DNA from: Corynebacterium sp. CNCTC7651
GTDB taxonomy: Bacteria; Actinomycetota; Actinomycetes; Mycobacteriales; Mycobacteriaceae
Assembly (NCBI RefSeq): GCF_021496665.1
Contig: NZ_CP071246.1
Location: 682,001-746,000 of the forward strand
DNA length: 64,000 nt
Reading direction: 5' to 3'
Positions 29,300 through 36,481 of the stretch are shown here, piece after piece. A program made the position numbers and the translations under genes. The number at the start of each line of letters is the position of its first letter. Positions within the stretch are counted from its first letter, which is position 1. The notes beneath the pieces were generated by a model. That model saw only the letters and a program-made list of their open reading frames with translations, had not been told where the DNA came from and did not search any database.

Positions 29300-29341
29300 C
29301 GCTACTCCTGTCAACTCTTGGCTTTCTGCTCTGTCTCAGCC

Positions 29342-29373
29342 ATACTGGACCTTCCAGTGCAGGGGAAGGTCAA
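29342..29373 (-). promoter_or_regulatory. MerR-type operator-promoter of the mer cassette
   Basis: On the minus strand, -35 TTGACC (29368-29373) and -10 CAGTAT (29342-29347) are separated by 20 bases, the stretched spacing activated by MerR proteins. The spacer holds an inverted repeat with arms GACCTTCC and GGAAGGTC (29348-29371). MerR should bind here and drive merA when metal is present. Confidence 0.8.
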
Positions 29374-29397
29374 GCGCGGCCACGGAGGGAGACAGCA

Positions 29398-29787
29398 ATG
29401 TGGATCGGAGAACTCGCCGAGAGGGCGGGCACTACCGCGAAGACCCTTCGCTTCTACGAGGAACAGGGCCTTCTGCCCCCGACCGAGCGCACGCCGTCCG
29501 GATACCGCGACTACGCGCCCGAGACGGTCGCTCGGATCGACTTCATCCACCGCGGCCAGGCCGCGGGCCTCACCCTCGCCCAGATCCGCCAGATCCTCGA
29601 CATCCGCGACGGCGGCCATGCGCCCTGCGAGCACGTGCGCGACCTGCTTGACGTGCGCCTCGCTGAGATCGAGCAGCAGATCGCGCAGCTCTCCGTGCTG
29701 CGCGACACTATCGCGGACCTTAGCCAGGACGCCGCGCACCCGGATCCTGAAACGTGCAGCACCGATCAAGTGTGTAGGTACTTGTAG
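29398..29787 (+). CDS. merR: MerR-family mercury-responsive regulator
   Basis: A 129-residue regulator. The N-terminal winged HTH (WIGELAERAGTTAKTLRFYEEQGLLPP) is followed by a dimerisation helix and three cysteines, Cys77, Cys120 and Cys126, at positions comparable to the three Hg(II) ligands of MerR. ATG 29398 has GGAGGGA seven bases upstream. Context (divergent merA, shared operator) supports Hg(II) sensing, although zinc or lead sensors of the family have a similar arrangement. Confidence 0.88.
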   Translation: MWIGELAERAGTTAKTLRFYEEQGLLPPTERTPSGYRDYAPETVARIDFIHRGQAAGLTLAQIRQILDIRDGGHAPCEHVRDLLDVRLAEIEQQIAQLSVLRDTIADLSQDAAHPDPETCSTDQVCRYL

Positions 29788-29830
29788 ATGGCGGGAGTCA
29801 ATGACTCAAACGCTACAACCCCGATATGCG

Positions 29831-30080
29831 CTAGCGCATGTCGATGCCGCCGGTGCCCACCTCGATGATTTTGGTGGTGGCCGCGATAGCACATAGCAGC
29901 GGCATCGGGGCGGAGGCCTGCAGCGCGAAGTGGTGGACTCGGAAGGACGCGTTGTTCACGCCGATTTCGTCCGCAGCCTGGGTGATCTCCAGACGAGTCT
30001 TGGCGATCTTTTCCGCAGATGGCCCGCACTAGCTGCCGAAGGCGTAATGCCCGAAGCTTAAGAAGCCGAACGCTTTCATT
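29831..30080 (-). pseudogene. N-terminal remnant of a luciferase-like (LLM) flavin oxidoreductase
   Basis: ATG 30080, preceded by AAAGGAG, begins MKAFGFLSFGHYA, the classic start of the family, but a TAG follows after 16 residues. In another frame from about 30020 the sequence continues EKIAKTRLEITQAADEIGVNNASFRVHHFALQ, MPLLCAIAATTKIIEVGTGGIDMR, then TAG at 29831-29833. A piece between the two is missing and the rest of the gene is absent. Just upstream lies an inverted repeat TAACAC / GTGTTA that may be its old operator. Confidence 0.75.
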
Positions 30081-30137
30081 GGATAACACTCCTTTTGATG
30101 GTGTTAACGAGAGGGGGTAACTTTGCAACGACATACC

Positions 30138-30161
30138 GTCGAGTTCAAGTTCAACGTGTAA
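30138..30161 (+). repeat. att-like copy 3
   Basis: The exact 20-base core GTCGAGTTCAAGTTCAACGT plus GTAA. It is preceded by a diverged arm (CTTTGCAACGACATACC) recognisably related to the arms of copies 1, 4 and 5. The higBA operator begins on its last base. Confidence 0.75.
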
Positions 30162-30202
30162 CGCGAGGCGTTATTGACGCTTCGCGTTATGGGGGGTACG
30201 GT
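30160..30202 (+). promoter_or_regulatory. higBA promoter with palindromic operator
   Basis: A long imperfect palindrome at 30160-30188 with arms AACGCGAGGCGTT and GACGCTTCGCGTT contains the -35 box TTGACG (30174-30179). A -10 box TACGGT lies at 30197-30202 with 17-base spacing. This is the expected layout for autorepression by HigA. A decayed version occurs at 35384-35425. Confidence 0.75.
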
Positions 30203-30207
30203 GAAGC

Positions 30208-30489
30208 ATGATCCAGTCTTTCGCTGACAAAGACACCGAACGGTTGTGGAACCGAGAGCGGGTTCGCTCGATCGATCCGCGTATCCATTCTGTGGCTTTG
30301 CGCAAGCTGCGTATCCTCGGATCCGCGCAGAGTCTTGAGGACCTGCGGATTCCGCCCGGCAACCGCCTCGAAGCGCTCAAGGGTGATAGGCAGGGTCAGC
30401 ACAGTATCCGTATCAACGGCCAGTGGAGGATCTGCTTTCGGTGGACCGTCGCAGGGCCAGAGGAGGTTGAGATAGTTGACTATCACTGA
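30208..30489 (+). CDS. higB: HigB-type mRNA interferase toxin
   Basis: A 93-residue toxin of the RelE/HigB superfamily that cleaves mRNA on the ribosome. The family pattern is plain: MIQSFADKDTERLW, KLRILGSAQSLEDLRIPPGNRLEALKGDRQGQHSIRINGQWRICFRW, VEIVDYH. The toxin comes first and overlaps the antitoxin gene by 14 bases, as usual for hig loci. The gene sits directly right of att copy 3, and a truncated copy of its start follows att copy 5. Confidence 0.93.
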   Translation: MIQSFADKDTERLWNRERVRSIDPRIHSVALRKLRILGSAQSLEDLRIPPGNRLEALKGDRQGQHSIRINGQWRICFRWTVAGPEEVEIVDYH

Positions 30490-30784
30490 CAAGCTCCCTC
30501 CTGTCCACCCAGGAGAGATCCTCATGGAGGATTTCCTCAATGAAATGGGTATCACCCAGCACAAGCTCGCCGTTTCCATCGGCGTTCCCCCGCGCCGGAT
30601 CAACGAGATCGCCCACGGAAAGCGTGCGATCACTGCTGACACGGCACTCCGCTTGGCAAAGTTCTTTGGGGTGAGCCCGCAATTCTGGCTTGGATTGCAG
30701 ACTCAGTACGACCTCGATGAGGCGGAGGATCGAATTCTGGCCGAGATCGAGGCTATTCAGCCGCTGCAGGTCGCCCGTGCCTGA
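30476..30784 (+). CDS. higA: HigA-type antitoxin
   Basis: A 102-residue antitoxin with PPVHPGEILMEDFLNEMGITQHKLAVSIGVPPRRINEIAHGKRAITADTALRLAKFFGVSPQFWLGLQ, an XRE HTH domain typical of HigA/VapI. It neutralises HigB and should repress the operon at the palindrome at 30160. It is translationally coupled to higB. The pair may stabilise the island. Confidence 0.93.
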   Translation: MTITDKLPPVHPGEILMEDFLNEMGITQHKLAVSIGVPPRRINEIAHGKRAITADTALRLAKFFGVSPQFWLGLQTQYDLDEAEDRILAEIEAIQPLQVARA

Positions 30785-30788
30785 TGCG

Positions 30789-31005
30789 CTATTCCTCCGG
30801 AATGCGCCCTTGCCGGTGTTGCTTACGCGACTCCTTTAATTTGATGATGGCCTCGCGAGGACTTCCCTGATTGACTACGGGGCCAGCGACACCGGGATTG
30901 CCAGGTGGACGCTCGGTGACGTCTTTTCCGGAACGCAGCACGAAAAACGCCACGACTGCGAACGCGGCGATGACGACCGAGATGATGAGGAGGATGACCC
31001 CGGAG
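30789..31005 (-). pseudogene. Fragment of a small membrane protein
   Basis: The minus-strand frame ending in TAG at 30789-30791 encodes a transmembrane helix (VILLIISVVIAAFAVVAFFVL) followed by a charged tail (REAIIKLKESRKQHRQGRIPEE). No ATG, GTG or TTG start is available before the frame closes near 31015, so the 5' end appears lost at the junction with the acetyltransferase tail. Confidence 0.45.
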
Positions 31006-31006
31006 A

Positions 31007-31078
31007 TTCTACGAGCGGCACGGCTTCACCAACATCGCACAGGGCTCGCGGATGCTCCTGTACGTCCGGGAGCTGTGA
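31007..31078 (+). pseudogene. C-terminal remnant of a GNAT acetyltransferase
   Basis: The frame reads FYERHGFTNIAQGSRMLLYVREL and stop. The FYERHGF segment is the conserved end of the GNAT acetyl-CoA fold. Nothing upstream in this frame belongs to such a protein, so only the tail survives. The junction with the preceding membrane-protein fragment lies at about 31006. Confidence 0.6.
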
Positions 31079-31114
31079 AGCGCAACTCACGCCGATAGGG
31101 AATACTTACTCCCC

Positions 31115-32215
31115 ATGACAAGCAGGAACCAGGCAGAAGTTACCCAGACCGTGATTCTCCCGCAGTCGCGGGACGCGCTGTTTATTACCCTCGGCTTCAA
31201 GGAAGGCGGCGAGGAGGCCGCGCTCGAGGCACTTTCCAGCCTGTCCAGCCTCACCAACGGCGTGGGCTTCCGGTACCCGAAGGCGCACCTGACCGCGGTG
31301 GCCGGCATCGGCGCGACAATGTGGGACCGGCTTTTCGCACTGGACAAACCGGAGCACCTGCACGAGTTCGTCGAGCTCCACGGCGCGAAGCACCACGCGC
31401 CGTCCACGCCGGGCGACCTGTTCTTCCACATCCGGTCCGACGAATTCGACGTCGCCTTCGAGCTCGCCCGCCGCATCAACGCGATCGTGGAGGACCACAT
31501 CGACTACCACGACGAGGTTCACGCCTTCCAGTACCAGGATTTCCGCGACCCGCTCGGCTTCGTCGATGGCACCGAGAGCCCCCGCGGCCAGGAGGGCGTG
31601 GAGGTTGCGATCATCCGCGACGGCATCTGGAAGGGCGGCAGCTACATCGTCGAGCAGAAGTACGTGCACAACCTCAAGGACTGGAACACCCTGCCGGTGG
31701 AGGAGCAGGAGCAGGTCATCGGCCGCACGAAGCATTCCGACATCGAGCTGGATGAGAAGGCCCCGAACAGCCACGTGGCCGTCAATCAGGTTGAGGACGA
31801 GGACGGCAACGGCCTAGAGATCGTGCGCAACAACCTCTCGTTCGGCGACGCGCTGGGCAAGCAGGGCACCTTCTTCATGAGCTACGCCCGCGACCCCCGC
31901 GTCACCGAAGTGATGCTGCGCCGCATGTTCATCGGCGAGCCGGAGGGCAACTACGACCGCATCCTGGACTTCTCCGAGGCGCTGACGGGCTGCAACTTCT
32001 TTGCTCCGCCGCGCGTGTTCTTGGACCACTGCGCCGACTACGCGCACGCCCACCTGCGCCCCGATGAGGACCCGCAGCCGAACCAGCCTGCCATCAACTT
32101 GCCGCAAGGCAAGGCGGTCTTCCCGGACCGGTCGGATGTGCCCACCTCCCACAACGCCGAGGACGTCGAGGCTGCGAGGGCCCGTTACAAAGGCGCGCTC
32201 CGCCGGCAGCAGTAG
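31115..32215 (+). CDS. Dye-decolorizing (DyP-type) peroxidase, YfeX-like
   Basis: A 366-residue haem peroxidase. The DyP hallmark GXXDG is present as GFVDGTESPRG with the catalytic Asp. A later histidine in PNSHVAVNQ is the likely proximal haem ligand, and the C-terminal half has NNLSFGDALGKQGTFFMSYARDPRV. There is no signal peptide, so it should be cytoplasmic or targeted to encapsulins; no encapsulin gene is nearby. The role is probably peroxide detoxification or haem-related. The 3' end overlaps the convergent DUF488 remnant. Confidence 0.9.
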   Translation: MTSRNQAEVTQTVILPQSRDALFITLGFKEGGEEAALEALSSLSSLTNGVGFRYPKAHLTAVAGIGATMWDRLFALDKPEHLHEFVELHGAKHHAPSTPGDLFFHIRSDEFDVAFELARRINAIVEDHIDYHDEVHAFQYQDFRDPLGFVDGTESPRGQEGVEVAIIRDGIWKGGSYIVEQKYVHNLKDWNTLPVEEQEQVIGRTKHSDIELDEKAPNSHVAVNQVEDEDGNGLEIVRNNLSFGDALGKQGTFFMSYARDPRVTEVMLRRMFIGEPEGNYDRILDFSEALTGCNFFAPPRVFLDHCADYAHAHLRPDEDPQPNQPAINLPQGKAVFPDRSDVPTSHNAEDVEAARARYKGALRRQQ

Positions 32216-32783
32216 TCGCGGTCAGTCACCCTGGCCGCTCGTTTCGGGCGGTGCGGGGTAGCGCACGAGGGGTCGTCGCCGATTACCGCGCCTTCGTTCA
32301 AGGTTGCCTCACTTATCGACGCACCTTCGGCCCCCAGCCCCGTCACATGCAACACCTCGTCCCCGTGCGCAAGCAAGTGGTCGGCGATGATGCGGCGGTG
32401 GCAACGCCACCACACCGCTTCTGAGCACATCACCGCGGTAGGGGTTTCAGCGGCCTGGTCTCGAAGGGCATCAAGCGTGGCCACGAACTCGTCGCCAAGG
32501 GCGTGGTCGGCGTAGTTGTGGAACTGCGGTTGCGCCAGTTGCCGTTGACCTTGAAGGGAACGGTACGTGAGACGTTGCGGCGGCCGGTGAGCCCCGCGCT
32601 GCGGCTGTAGGCGATGCCGTCCTCGGGCAGGTGGGCGGTGAGGTAGTCGTCGTTGAACCACGGGTACTTCCGAGACCCGGGGAGCTTGCGCACATCAACG
32701 ATCGACTCAACGCCGGCAGTACGGAGCATCCGCACAAACTCTGCAAACTCGAGATTGGAGTGGCCTACGGTGAAAATACGCAT
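32185..32783 (-). pseudogene. Frameshifted DUF488 family gene
   Basis: From ATG 32783 the frame encodes MRIFTVGHSNLEFAEFVRMLRTAGVESIVDVRKLPGSRKYPWFN to GNWRN, typical of DUF488. The expected continuation, FHNYADHALGDEFVATLDAL then TAVMCSEAVWWRCHRRIIADHLLAHG, lies in the next frame from about 32527. One missing base near 32528 explains the break. The second frame stops at 32185, inside the DyP gene end. It could be a real lesion or a sequencing error. Confidence 0.8.
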
Positions 32784-32888
32784 GACACAAACGCTACGCG
32801 CCTGCCCCATCACACCAGGAGGGGGACAAACTGATCCTTCATTGGCGGGTGGCCGGGAGCCTAACCGGCGGGCGCAGGAAACTCTCGG

Positions 32889-33383
32889 CTATTTCCCAAG
32901 CTCCTTGCGTCGCTCGGCGGCGAGTTTCAGCCGCTCGGCGCGATCAGAACGTTCCTTCTCCAGCAGTTCCTCGAGGATCTCATCTTCCTCGTCGGAGATG
33001 TCGAAGACGGCGTACCAAGCGAACGCGAGTGCGCCCATCATCGGCCACACCACCCAGGCGAAGTCCAGATCCAGCCCAATCTGCAGCACCAAATAGACCG
33101 CCAAGCCGCAAATGAGGGTGGTGTAGATCGCGGTGTCCATCTTCCGCTTCGCTGCAAGTTTCTCATCCAGTTCGACCTCGGACGGCGTCCGCTTCTCCAA
33201 TGCGACCGGTTCGGCCGGGAGGTCGTTGAAAAGCATTGAAAGCTCCCCGCGAGTGCGCGCAACCGCGGCTTGACCTGTGCGTTCTTCGAACTCTCCCACA
33301 TCAAGGTAGCCGTCTGCGAACAGTGTGCCCAGCCGGTCCAGCGCGTCCGAGCGCTCGGCGTCGCCCACGCGGATTTCGTCCAT
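32889..33383 (-). CDS. DUF1707 domain membrane protein
   Basis: A 164-residue protein. The N-terminal DUF1707 module reads MDEIRVGDAERSDALDRLGTLFADGYLDVGEFEERTGQAAVARTRGELSMLFNDLP. Two hydrophobic segments follow at about residues 90-128 (IYTTLICGLAVYLVLQI, VVWPMMGALAFAWYAVF), then an acidic and basic coiled-coil-like tail. DUF1707 is common in actinobacteria and has no assigned function. The ATG at 33383 is chosen because the domain starts there. It is divergent from the TipAS-type regulator. Confidence 0.85.
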   Translation of the reverse strand: MDEIRVGDAERSDALDRLGTLFADGYLDVGEFEERTGQAAVARTRGELSMLFNDLPAEPVALEKRTPSEVELDEKLAAKRKMDTAIYTTLICGLAVYLVLQIGLDLDFAWVVWPMMGALAFAWYAVFDISDEEDEILEELLEKERSDRAERLKLAAERRKELGK

Positions 33384-33401
33384 TATCGCTCCCAACTTGC
33401 A

Positions 33402-33418
33402 CTTGCCCCTGCGGCAAG
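33402..33418 (+). promoter_or_regulatory. Inverted repeat before the TipAS-type regulator
   Basis: CTTGCC and GGCAAG arms with a 5-base centre lie 16 bases before the regulator ATG and between divergent genes. MerR-family proteins bind such dyads and TipA autoregulates, so this is the likely operator. Confidence 0.5.
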
Positions 33419-33434
33419 CTGTTCAATCGCAACC

Positions 33435-34208
33435 ATGGCAGATGGTATCGAATACACAATCAGCGAGGCCGCAGAAGCCCTCGGCATTTCCACCAAGGCG
33501 CTGCGCCACTGGGAGACGCTCGGCCTCATCGCACCCGCGCGCACGTGGGCCGACCACCGCGTTTACAGCGAGGCGGACCTCAAGCGCGGCGCGGCCATCG
33601 CCCTCTACCGCGGAGTCGGCGTGCCGCTTGCGCAGATCGCGCAGCTTCTCGACGCCTCCGGAGCCGACCTCACCCGCGCCCTCAAGCACCACCAAGAAGC
33701 ACTCGCTTCTCGACGGCGCACGCTCGACGCCCAACTCACATCTGTCCAGCACCTCATTGACAACGCAACGAAAGGATCTATCGACATGGACGCAATGAAG
33801 AAGTACCTCGGCGAAGATATGCCCGCCTACCAGGAGGAGGCTGAGCAGCGCTGGGGTGATACCCCGGAGTGGGCGCAGTCCCAGGAAAAGCTCGCTCAAA
33901 TGGGCGAAGGCGACTTCAAGCGCCTGCAGGAAGAACAGGACGCACTCGCCGCGGATCTGATCGCCGCACGCGATTCCGGCGTGGAACCCGGCTCCGAGGA
34001 AGCCGAAGCACTGGTGGAGCGCCACCGCGCAAGCATCGCCCAGTGGTACGAGGCGACCCCGGCTCGCCAGCTCATCCTCGCGCGCATGTACGTTGACGAC
34101 GCGCGCTTCCACGAAGCCTACGGCGGCGCGCAAGACTACCTGCTCGAGCTGGTCACCGCCCACGCGGCGGCCGAAGGTGTGGATGTGGGCAACCCGCAGT
34201 GGGGTTAG
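33435..34208 (+). CDS. MerR-family regulator with TipAS-like ligand domain
   Basis: A 257-residue regulator. Residues 1-110 are a MerR HTH and coiled coil (YTISEAAEALGISTKALRHWETLGLIAPARTWADHRVYSEADLKRGAAI). From about 125 the chain matches the TipAS antibiotic-recognition domain (KKYLGEDMPAYQEEAEQRWGDTPEWAQSQEK, VERHRASIAQWYEATPARQLILARMYVDDARFHEAYGGAQDYL). Such proteins bind thiopeptides or other hydrophobic drugs and activate efflux or their own genes. ATG 33435 begins the HTH. An internal in-frame ATG near 33786 could give the free TipAS form made by tipA. Confidence 0.88.
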   Translation: MADGIEYTISEAAEALGISTKALRHWETLGLIAPARTWADHRVYSEADLKRGAAIALYRGVGVPLAQIAQLLDASGADLTRALKHHQEALASRRRTLDAQLTSVQHLIDNATKGSIDMDAMKKYLGEDMPAYQEEAEQRWGDTPEWAQSQEKLAQMGEGDFKRLQEEQDALAADLIAARDSGVEPGSEEAEALVERHRASIAQWYEATPARQLILARMYVDDARFHEAYGGAQDYLLELVTAHAAAEGVDVGNPQWG

Positions 34209-34315
34209 AAACGGAGCAGTAATCCTTCCAACTCTTGCTGCATGAAAAATATGTACATTTGACGAGCATCTTTCCGTGCCCTGTTGCTTCCTGGGTTGCT
34301 AGATGTTCCGGGAGC

Positions 34316-34423
34316 GATAGCGCCATGACAGCATCCTGCGGTACTTCTCTGGATTTACTTACTGTCTTTCGCGAAAAGGTTTCTTTGCGCCGACACACCG
34401 TCGAGTTCAAGTTCAACGTGTAG
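34316..34423 (+). repeat. 108-bp direct repeat, left copy, containing att-like copy 4
   Basis: Matches 35278-35385 over its whole length with few differences. It begins GATAGCGCCATGAC and ends in the exact ychF-like core plus GTAG (34400-34423). Read from ATG 34324 it encodes 32 residues ending VSLRRHTVEFKFNV. It flanks the VOC-arfB module on the left. Confidence 0.85.
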
Positions 34424-34774
34424 TTACGCTTCGGGGCTGCCCACGCAAAACTCGTTGCCTTCTGGATCCTGCATAACGGTCCAAACGAGTCCCGGTGCCT
34501 CATGACTGCCGAGTTCAGTGGCACCCAACATCTTGAGGCGCTCCACTAGGGCTTCGCGTTCAGTGCCGCCGCCGTCGATGTGAACGCGGTTTTTACCGGG
34601 GGTGGGGTCGGCAACGCGCTGAAAACCTAGTGCCGGGGTGGAGCCGACCATGACAAAGTCTCCGTAGTCGGCGACAATCTCGCACCCTGTCGCGGAGGAC
34701 CAGAATTCGGCGAGCCGAGAGGGATCGTTGCAGTCGAAGGTTATCTGGCGGATAGCGAAAGTTGAGTCACGCAT
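34424..34774 (-). CDS. VOC (glyoxalase/bleomycin-resistance fold) family protein
   Basis: A 116-residue single VOC domain: ITFDCNDPSRLAEFWSSATGCEIVADYGDFVMVG, LGFQRVADPTPGKNRVHID, VWTVMQDPEGNEFCVGSPE. Members bind metal and act as lyases, dioxygenases or drug-binding proteins; the substrate here is unknown. Its stop codon directly abuts the att core of copy 4. It lies 33 bases downstream of arfB on the same strand and is probably co-transcribed. Confidence 0.85.
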   Translation of the reverse strand: MRDSTFAIRQITFDCNDPSRLAEFWSSATGCEIVADYGDFVMVGSTPALGFQRVADPTPGKNRVHIDGGGTEREALVERLKMLGATELGSHEAPGLVWTVMQDPEGNEFCVGSPEA

Positions 34775-34807
34775 AGTCCGCACCGTACCCGTGCTTCAGG
34801 AGCGGTG

Positions 34808-35251
34808 TTACGGCAGCCGGGGCCGGCGCCTCGTCGACTTCAGCTCCGAGCGCCGCTTCTTCGCTTCGAGACGGCGCCGCACCGAGCCACGCGTCGGCTT
34901 CGTTTTCCGCCGCGGGGGAGGCGGTGGGGCGAGCGCCTCACGCAATAGGGCGGCCATGCGCTCTCGCGCCTCGGCGCGGTTACGGACCTGCGAGCGCTGC
35001 GTCGACGCGCTCACGGTGAGCACAGTGCCGTCTAGGCGGTGTTCGAGGTTGTGGAGGGCGCGGCGGCGTTGGGCGTCGGAAAGCGATGCGCACGCCGCGA
35101 TGTCGATGGAGAGCTGCACCTTACTGTCGGTGGTGTTGACGCCCTGGCCGCCGGGGCCCGACGCCTTCGCAAACCGCTCCGTCAGATCCGCGGCGGCGAC
35201 GACGAAGCCGCCGGGGATACCCGGGCCGGGTGCGATGGTCAGGTCCTGCAT
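34808..35251 (-). CDS. arfB: Peptidyl-tRNA hydrolase ArfB (ribosome rescue)
   Basis: A 147-residue RF-1-domain protein: MQDLTIAPGPGIPGG, SGPGGQGVNTTDSKVQLSID with the catalytic GGQ, HNLEHRLDGTVLTVSASTQRSQVRNRAEARERM, and a basic Lys/Arg tail (RRKTKPTRGSVRRRLEAKKRRSELK) that enters the mRNA channel of stalled ribosomes. ATG 35251 starts the fold. It is intact, unlike the paralogue at 27081-27338, and is enclosed by the two 108-bp repeats. Confidence 0.92.
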   Translation of the reverse strand: MQDLTIAPGPGIPGGFVVAAADLTERFAKASGPGGQGVNTTDSKVQLSIDIAACASLSDAQRRRALHNLEHRLDGTVLTVSASTQRSQVRNRAEARERMAALLREALAPPPPPRRKTKPTRGSVRRRLEAKKRRSELKSTRRRPRLP

Positions 35252-35277
35252 GCCCCACACCCTACGTTCACCCTGGG

Positions 35278-35385
35278 GATAGCGCCATGACCGCATCCTG
35301 CGGTACTTCCCTGGATTTACTTACTGTCTTTAGCAGAAAGGTTTCTTTGCGCCGACACGCCGTCAAGTTGAAGTGCAACGTGTAA
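35278..35385 (+). repeat. 108-bp direct repeat, right copy, containing att-like copy 5
   Basis: The same 108-bp unit as 34316-34423. Its core (35362-35385) carries three base changes, so it would encode VKLKCNV instead of VEFKFNV. It is followed by a decayed higBA promoter and the first codons of higB. Confidence 0.85.
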
Positions 35386-35459
35386 CGCGGGTCGTTAGGA
35401 CGCTTCAGGCAATGGGGGTAGGTTGAAGCGTGATCCAATCGCTCGCCGACAAGGACTCT
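35384..35459 (+). pseudogene. Decayed higBA promoter and 5' stub of higB
   Basis: The 75 bases after att copy 5 match those after att copy 3: AACGCG, a GACGCTTC element, AATGGGGGTAGG and then GTG ATC CAA TCG CTC GCC GAC AAG GAC, encoding VIQSLADKD as in HigB MIQSFADKD. Similarity stops at 35459, and the frame then runs into the monooxygenase sequence. The toxin body and higA are gone. Confidence 0.75.
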
Positions 35460-35473
35460 GGAGGGATGATCGA

Positions 35474-36481
35474 TTGGCTGAGCATCACACGGCCATCGTC
35501 GTCGGTGGTGGCCAGTCCGGCCTAGCCACGGCATACTACCTGCAGCGTTTTAAAGTGGATTTCTTGGTCTTAGACAACCATGAGGAACCTGGGGGAGCGT
35601 GGTTGCACGCGTGGCCCTCACTGACGCTTTTCTCCGCCGCGGGGTTCTCCAATCTGCCCGGCTGGCCGATGCCGCAATACCCGGGGTACCCGCCGGCAAG
35701 CCATGTCATCGACTATCTCGAAAACTACGAACGACGGTACGACCTCCCGGTGAGGCGCCCAGTGCACGTTCGCAGCGTGTCCCATGAGGGAGGGATGTTC
35801 TACCTAGATTCGACCGCCGGCCAATTCACAGCGGAACATGTTGTCGCGGCCACAGGCACGTGGTCCGCGCCGTTCGTGCCCCACTATCCCGGTACCTTCC
35901 ACGGACGCCAGTGGCACTCGTCTACCTACCCGGGTCCCGAACCATTCCGCGGCGCGAAGGTCGCGGTGGTCGGTGGGGCGAACTCGGGTGCCCAGATCGC
36001 CGCTGACCTCATCGGGACGTCGGAGGTCACATGGTTCACACTTGAGCCGCCGCGCTGGATGCCTGACGATGTCGATGGCCGCGATCTCTTTCTCCGCAGC
36101 CGCCGCCGGATTCTCGGCGGCGATTCCGGCCCGAACCTGGGAGACATTGTCGCGCTTCCTCATCTACGTGAGCTCCGCAACTCCGGTCAGCTCACCGCTA
36201 CCCCCATCTTCGACAGCTTGAGCGAGCTCGACCACGACCACCTGATTTGGTGCACTGGTTTCCGTCCGGCCCTCGGCCCGTTCCGCCACCTCATGCACGG
36301 CCGCGAAACCGCGGTGAAGAATCTGCATCTCGTCGGTTACGGCAATTGGACCGGCGATGGCTCGGCAACGCTGATGGGTGTGGGGCCCTTTGCCAAGCAC
36401 ACTGCCCAGGTTATCGCGGGCCGTGTCGATGAACTCAGCGCTTCGCTTGCGCAGCCCGCAGGCCGTTCAAAATCACGATGA
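35474..36481 (+). CDS. ArsO-like NAD(P)H-dependent flavin monooxygenase
   Basis: A 335-residue flavoprotein. The FAD motif IVVGGGQSGLATAYYL opens the chain, followed by FLVLDNHEEPGGAWLHAWPSLTLFSAAGFSNLPGWPMP and a second dinucleotide motif VAVVGGANSGAQIAADL. This pattern is typical of the ArsO group found in arsenic-resistance loci, but no ars genes are seen here. TTG 35474, eight bases after GGAGGG, is the best start; the open frame from 35423 includes the higB stub region. The 3' end overlaps the convergent P-type ATPase by 47 bases. Confidence 0.8.
   Translation: MAEHHTAIVVGGGQSGLATAYYLQRFKVDFLVLDNHEEPGGAWLHAWPSLTLFSAAGFSNLPGWPMPQYPGYPPASHVIDYLENYERRYDLPVRRPVHVRSVSHEGGMFYLDSTAGQFTAEHVVAATGTWSAPFVPHYPGTFHGRQWHSSTYPGPEPFRGAKVAVVGGANSGAQIAADLIGTSEVTWFTLEPPRWMPDDVDGRDLFLRSRRRILGGDSGPNLGDIVALPHLRELRNSGQLTATPIFDSLSELDHDHLIWCTGFRPALGPFRHLMHGRETAVKNLHLVGYGNWTGDGSATLMGVGPFAKHTAQVIAGRVDELSASLAQPAGRSKSR

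Noticed and set aside
17494..35385. CRISPR-like reading of the repeated cores
   Set aside because: The copies are spaced by 1 to 5 kb of genes, not by short uniform spacers, and no cas genes are present.
34316..35385. Insertion sequence with 108-bp ends
   Set aside because: The repeats are direct, not inverted, and the enclosed genes (VOC, arfB) include no transposase. Site-specific recombination or homologous duplication fits better.
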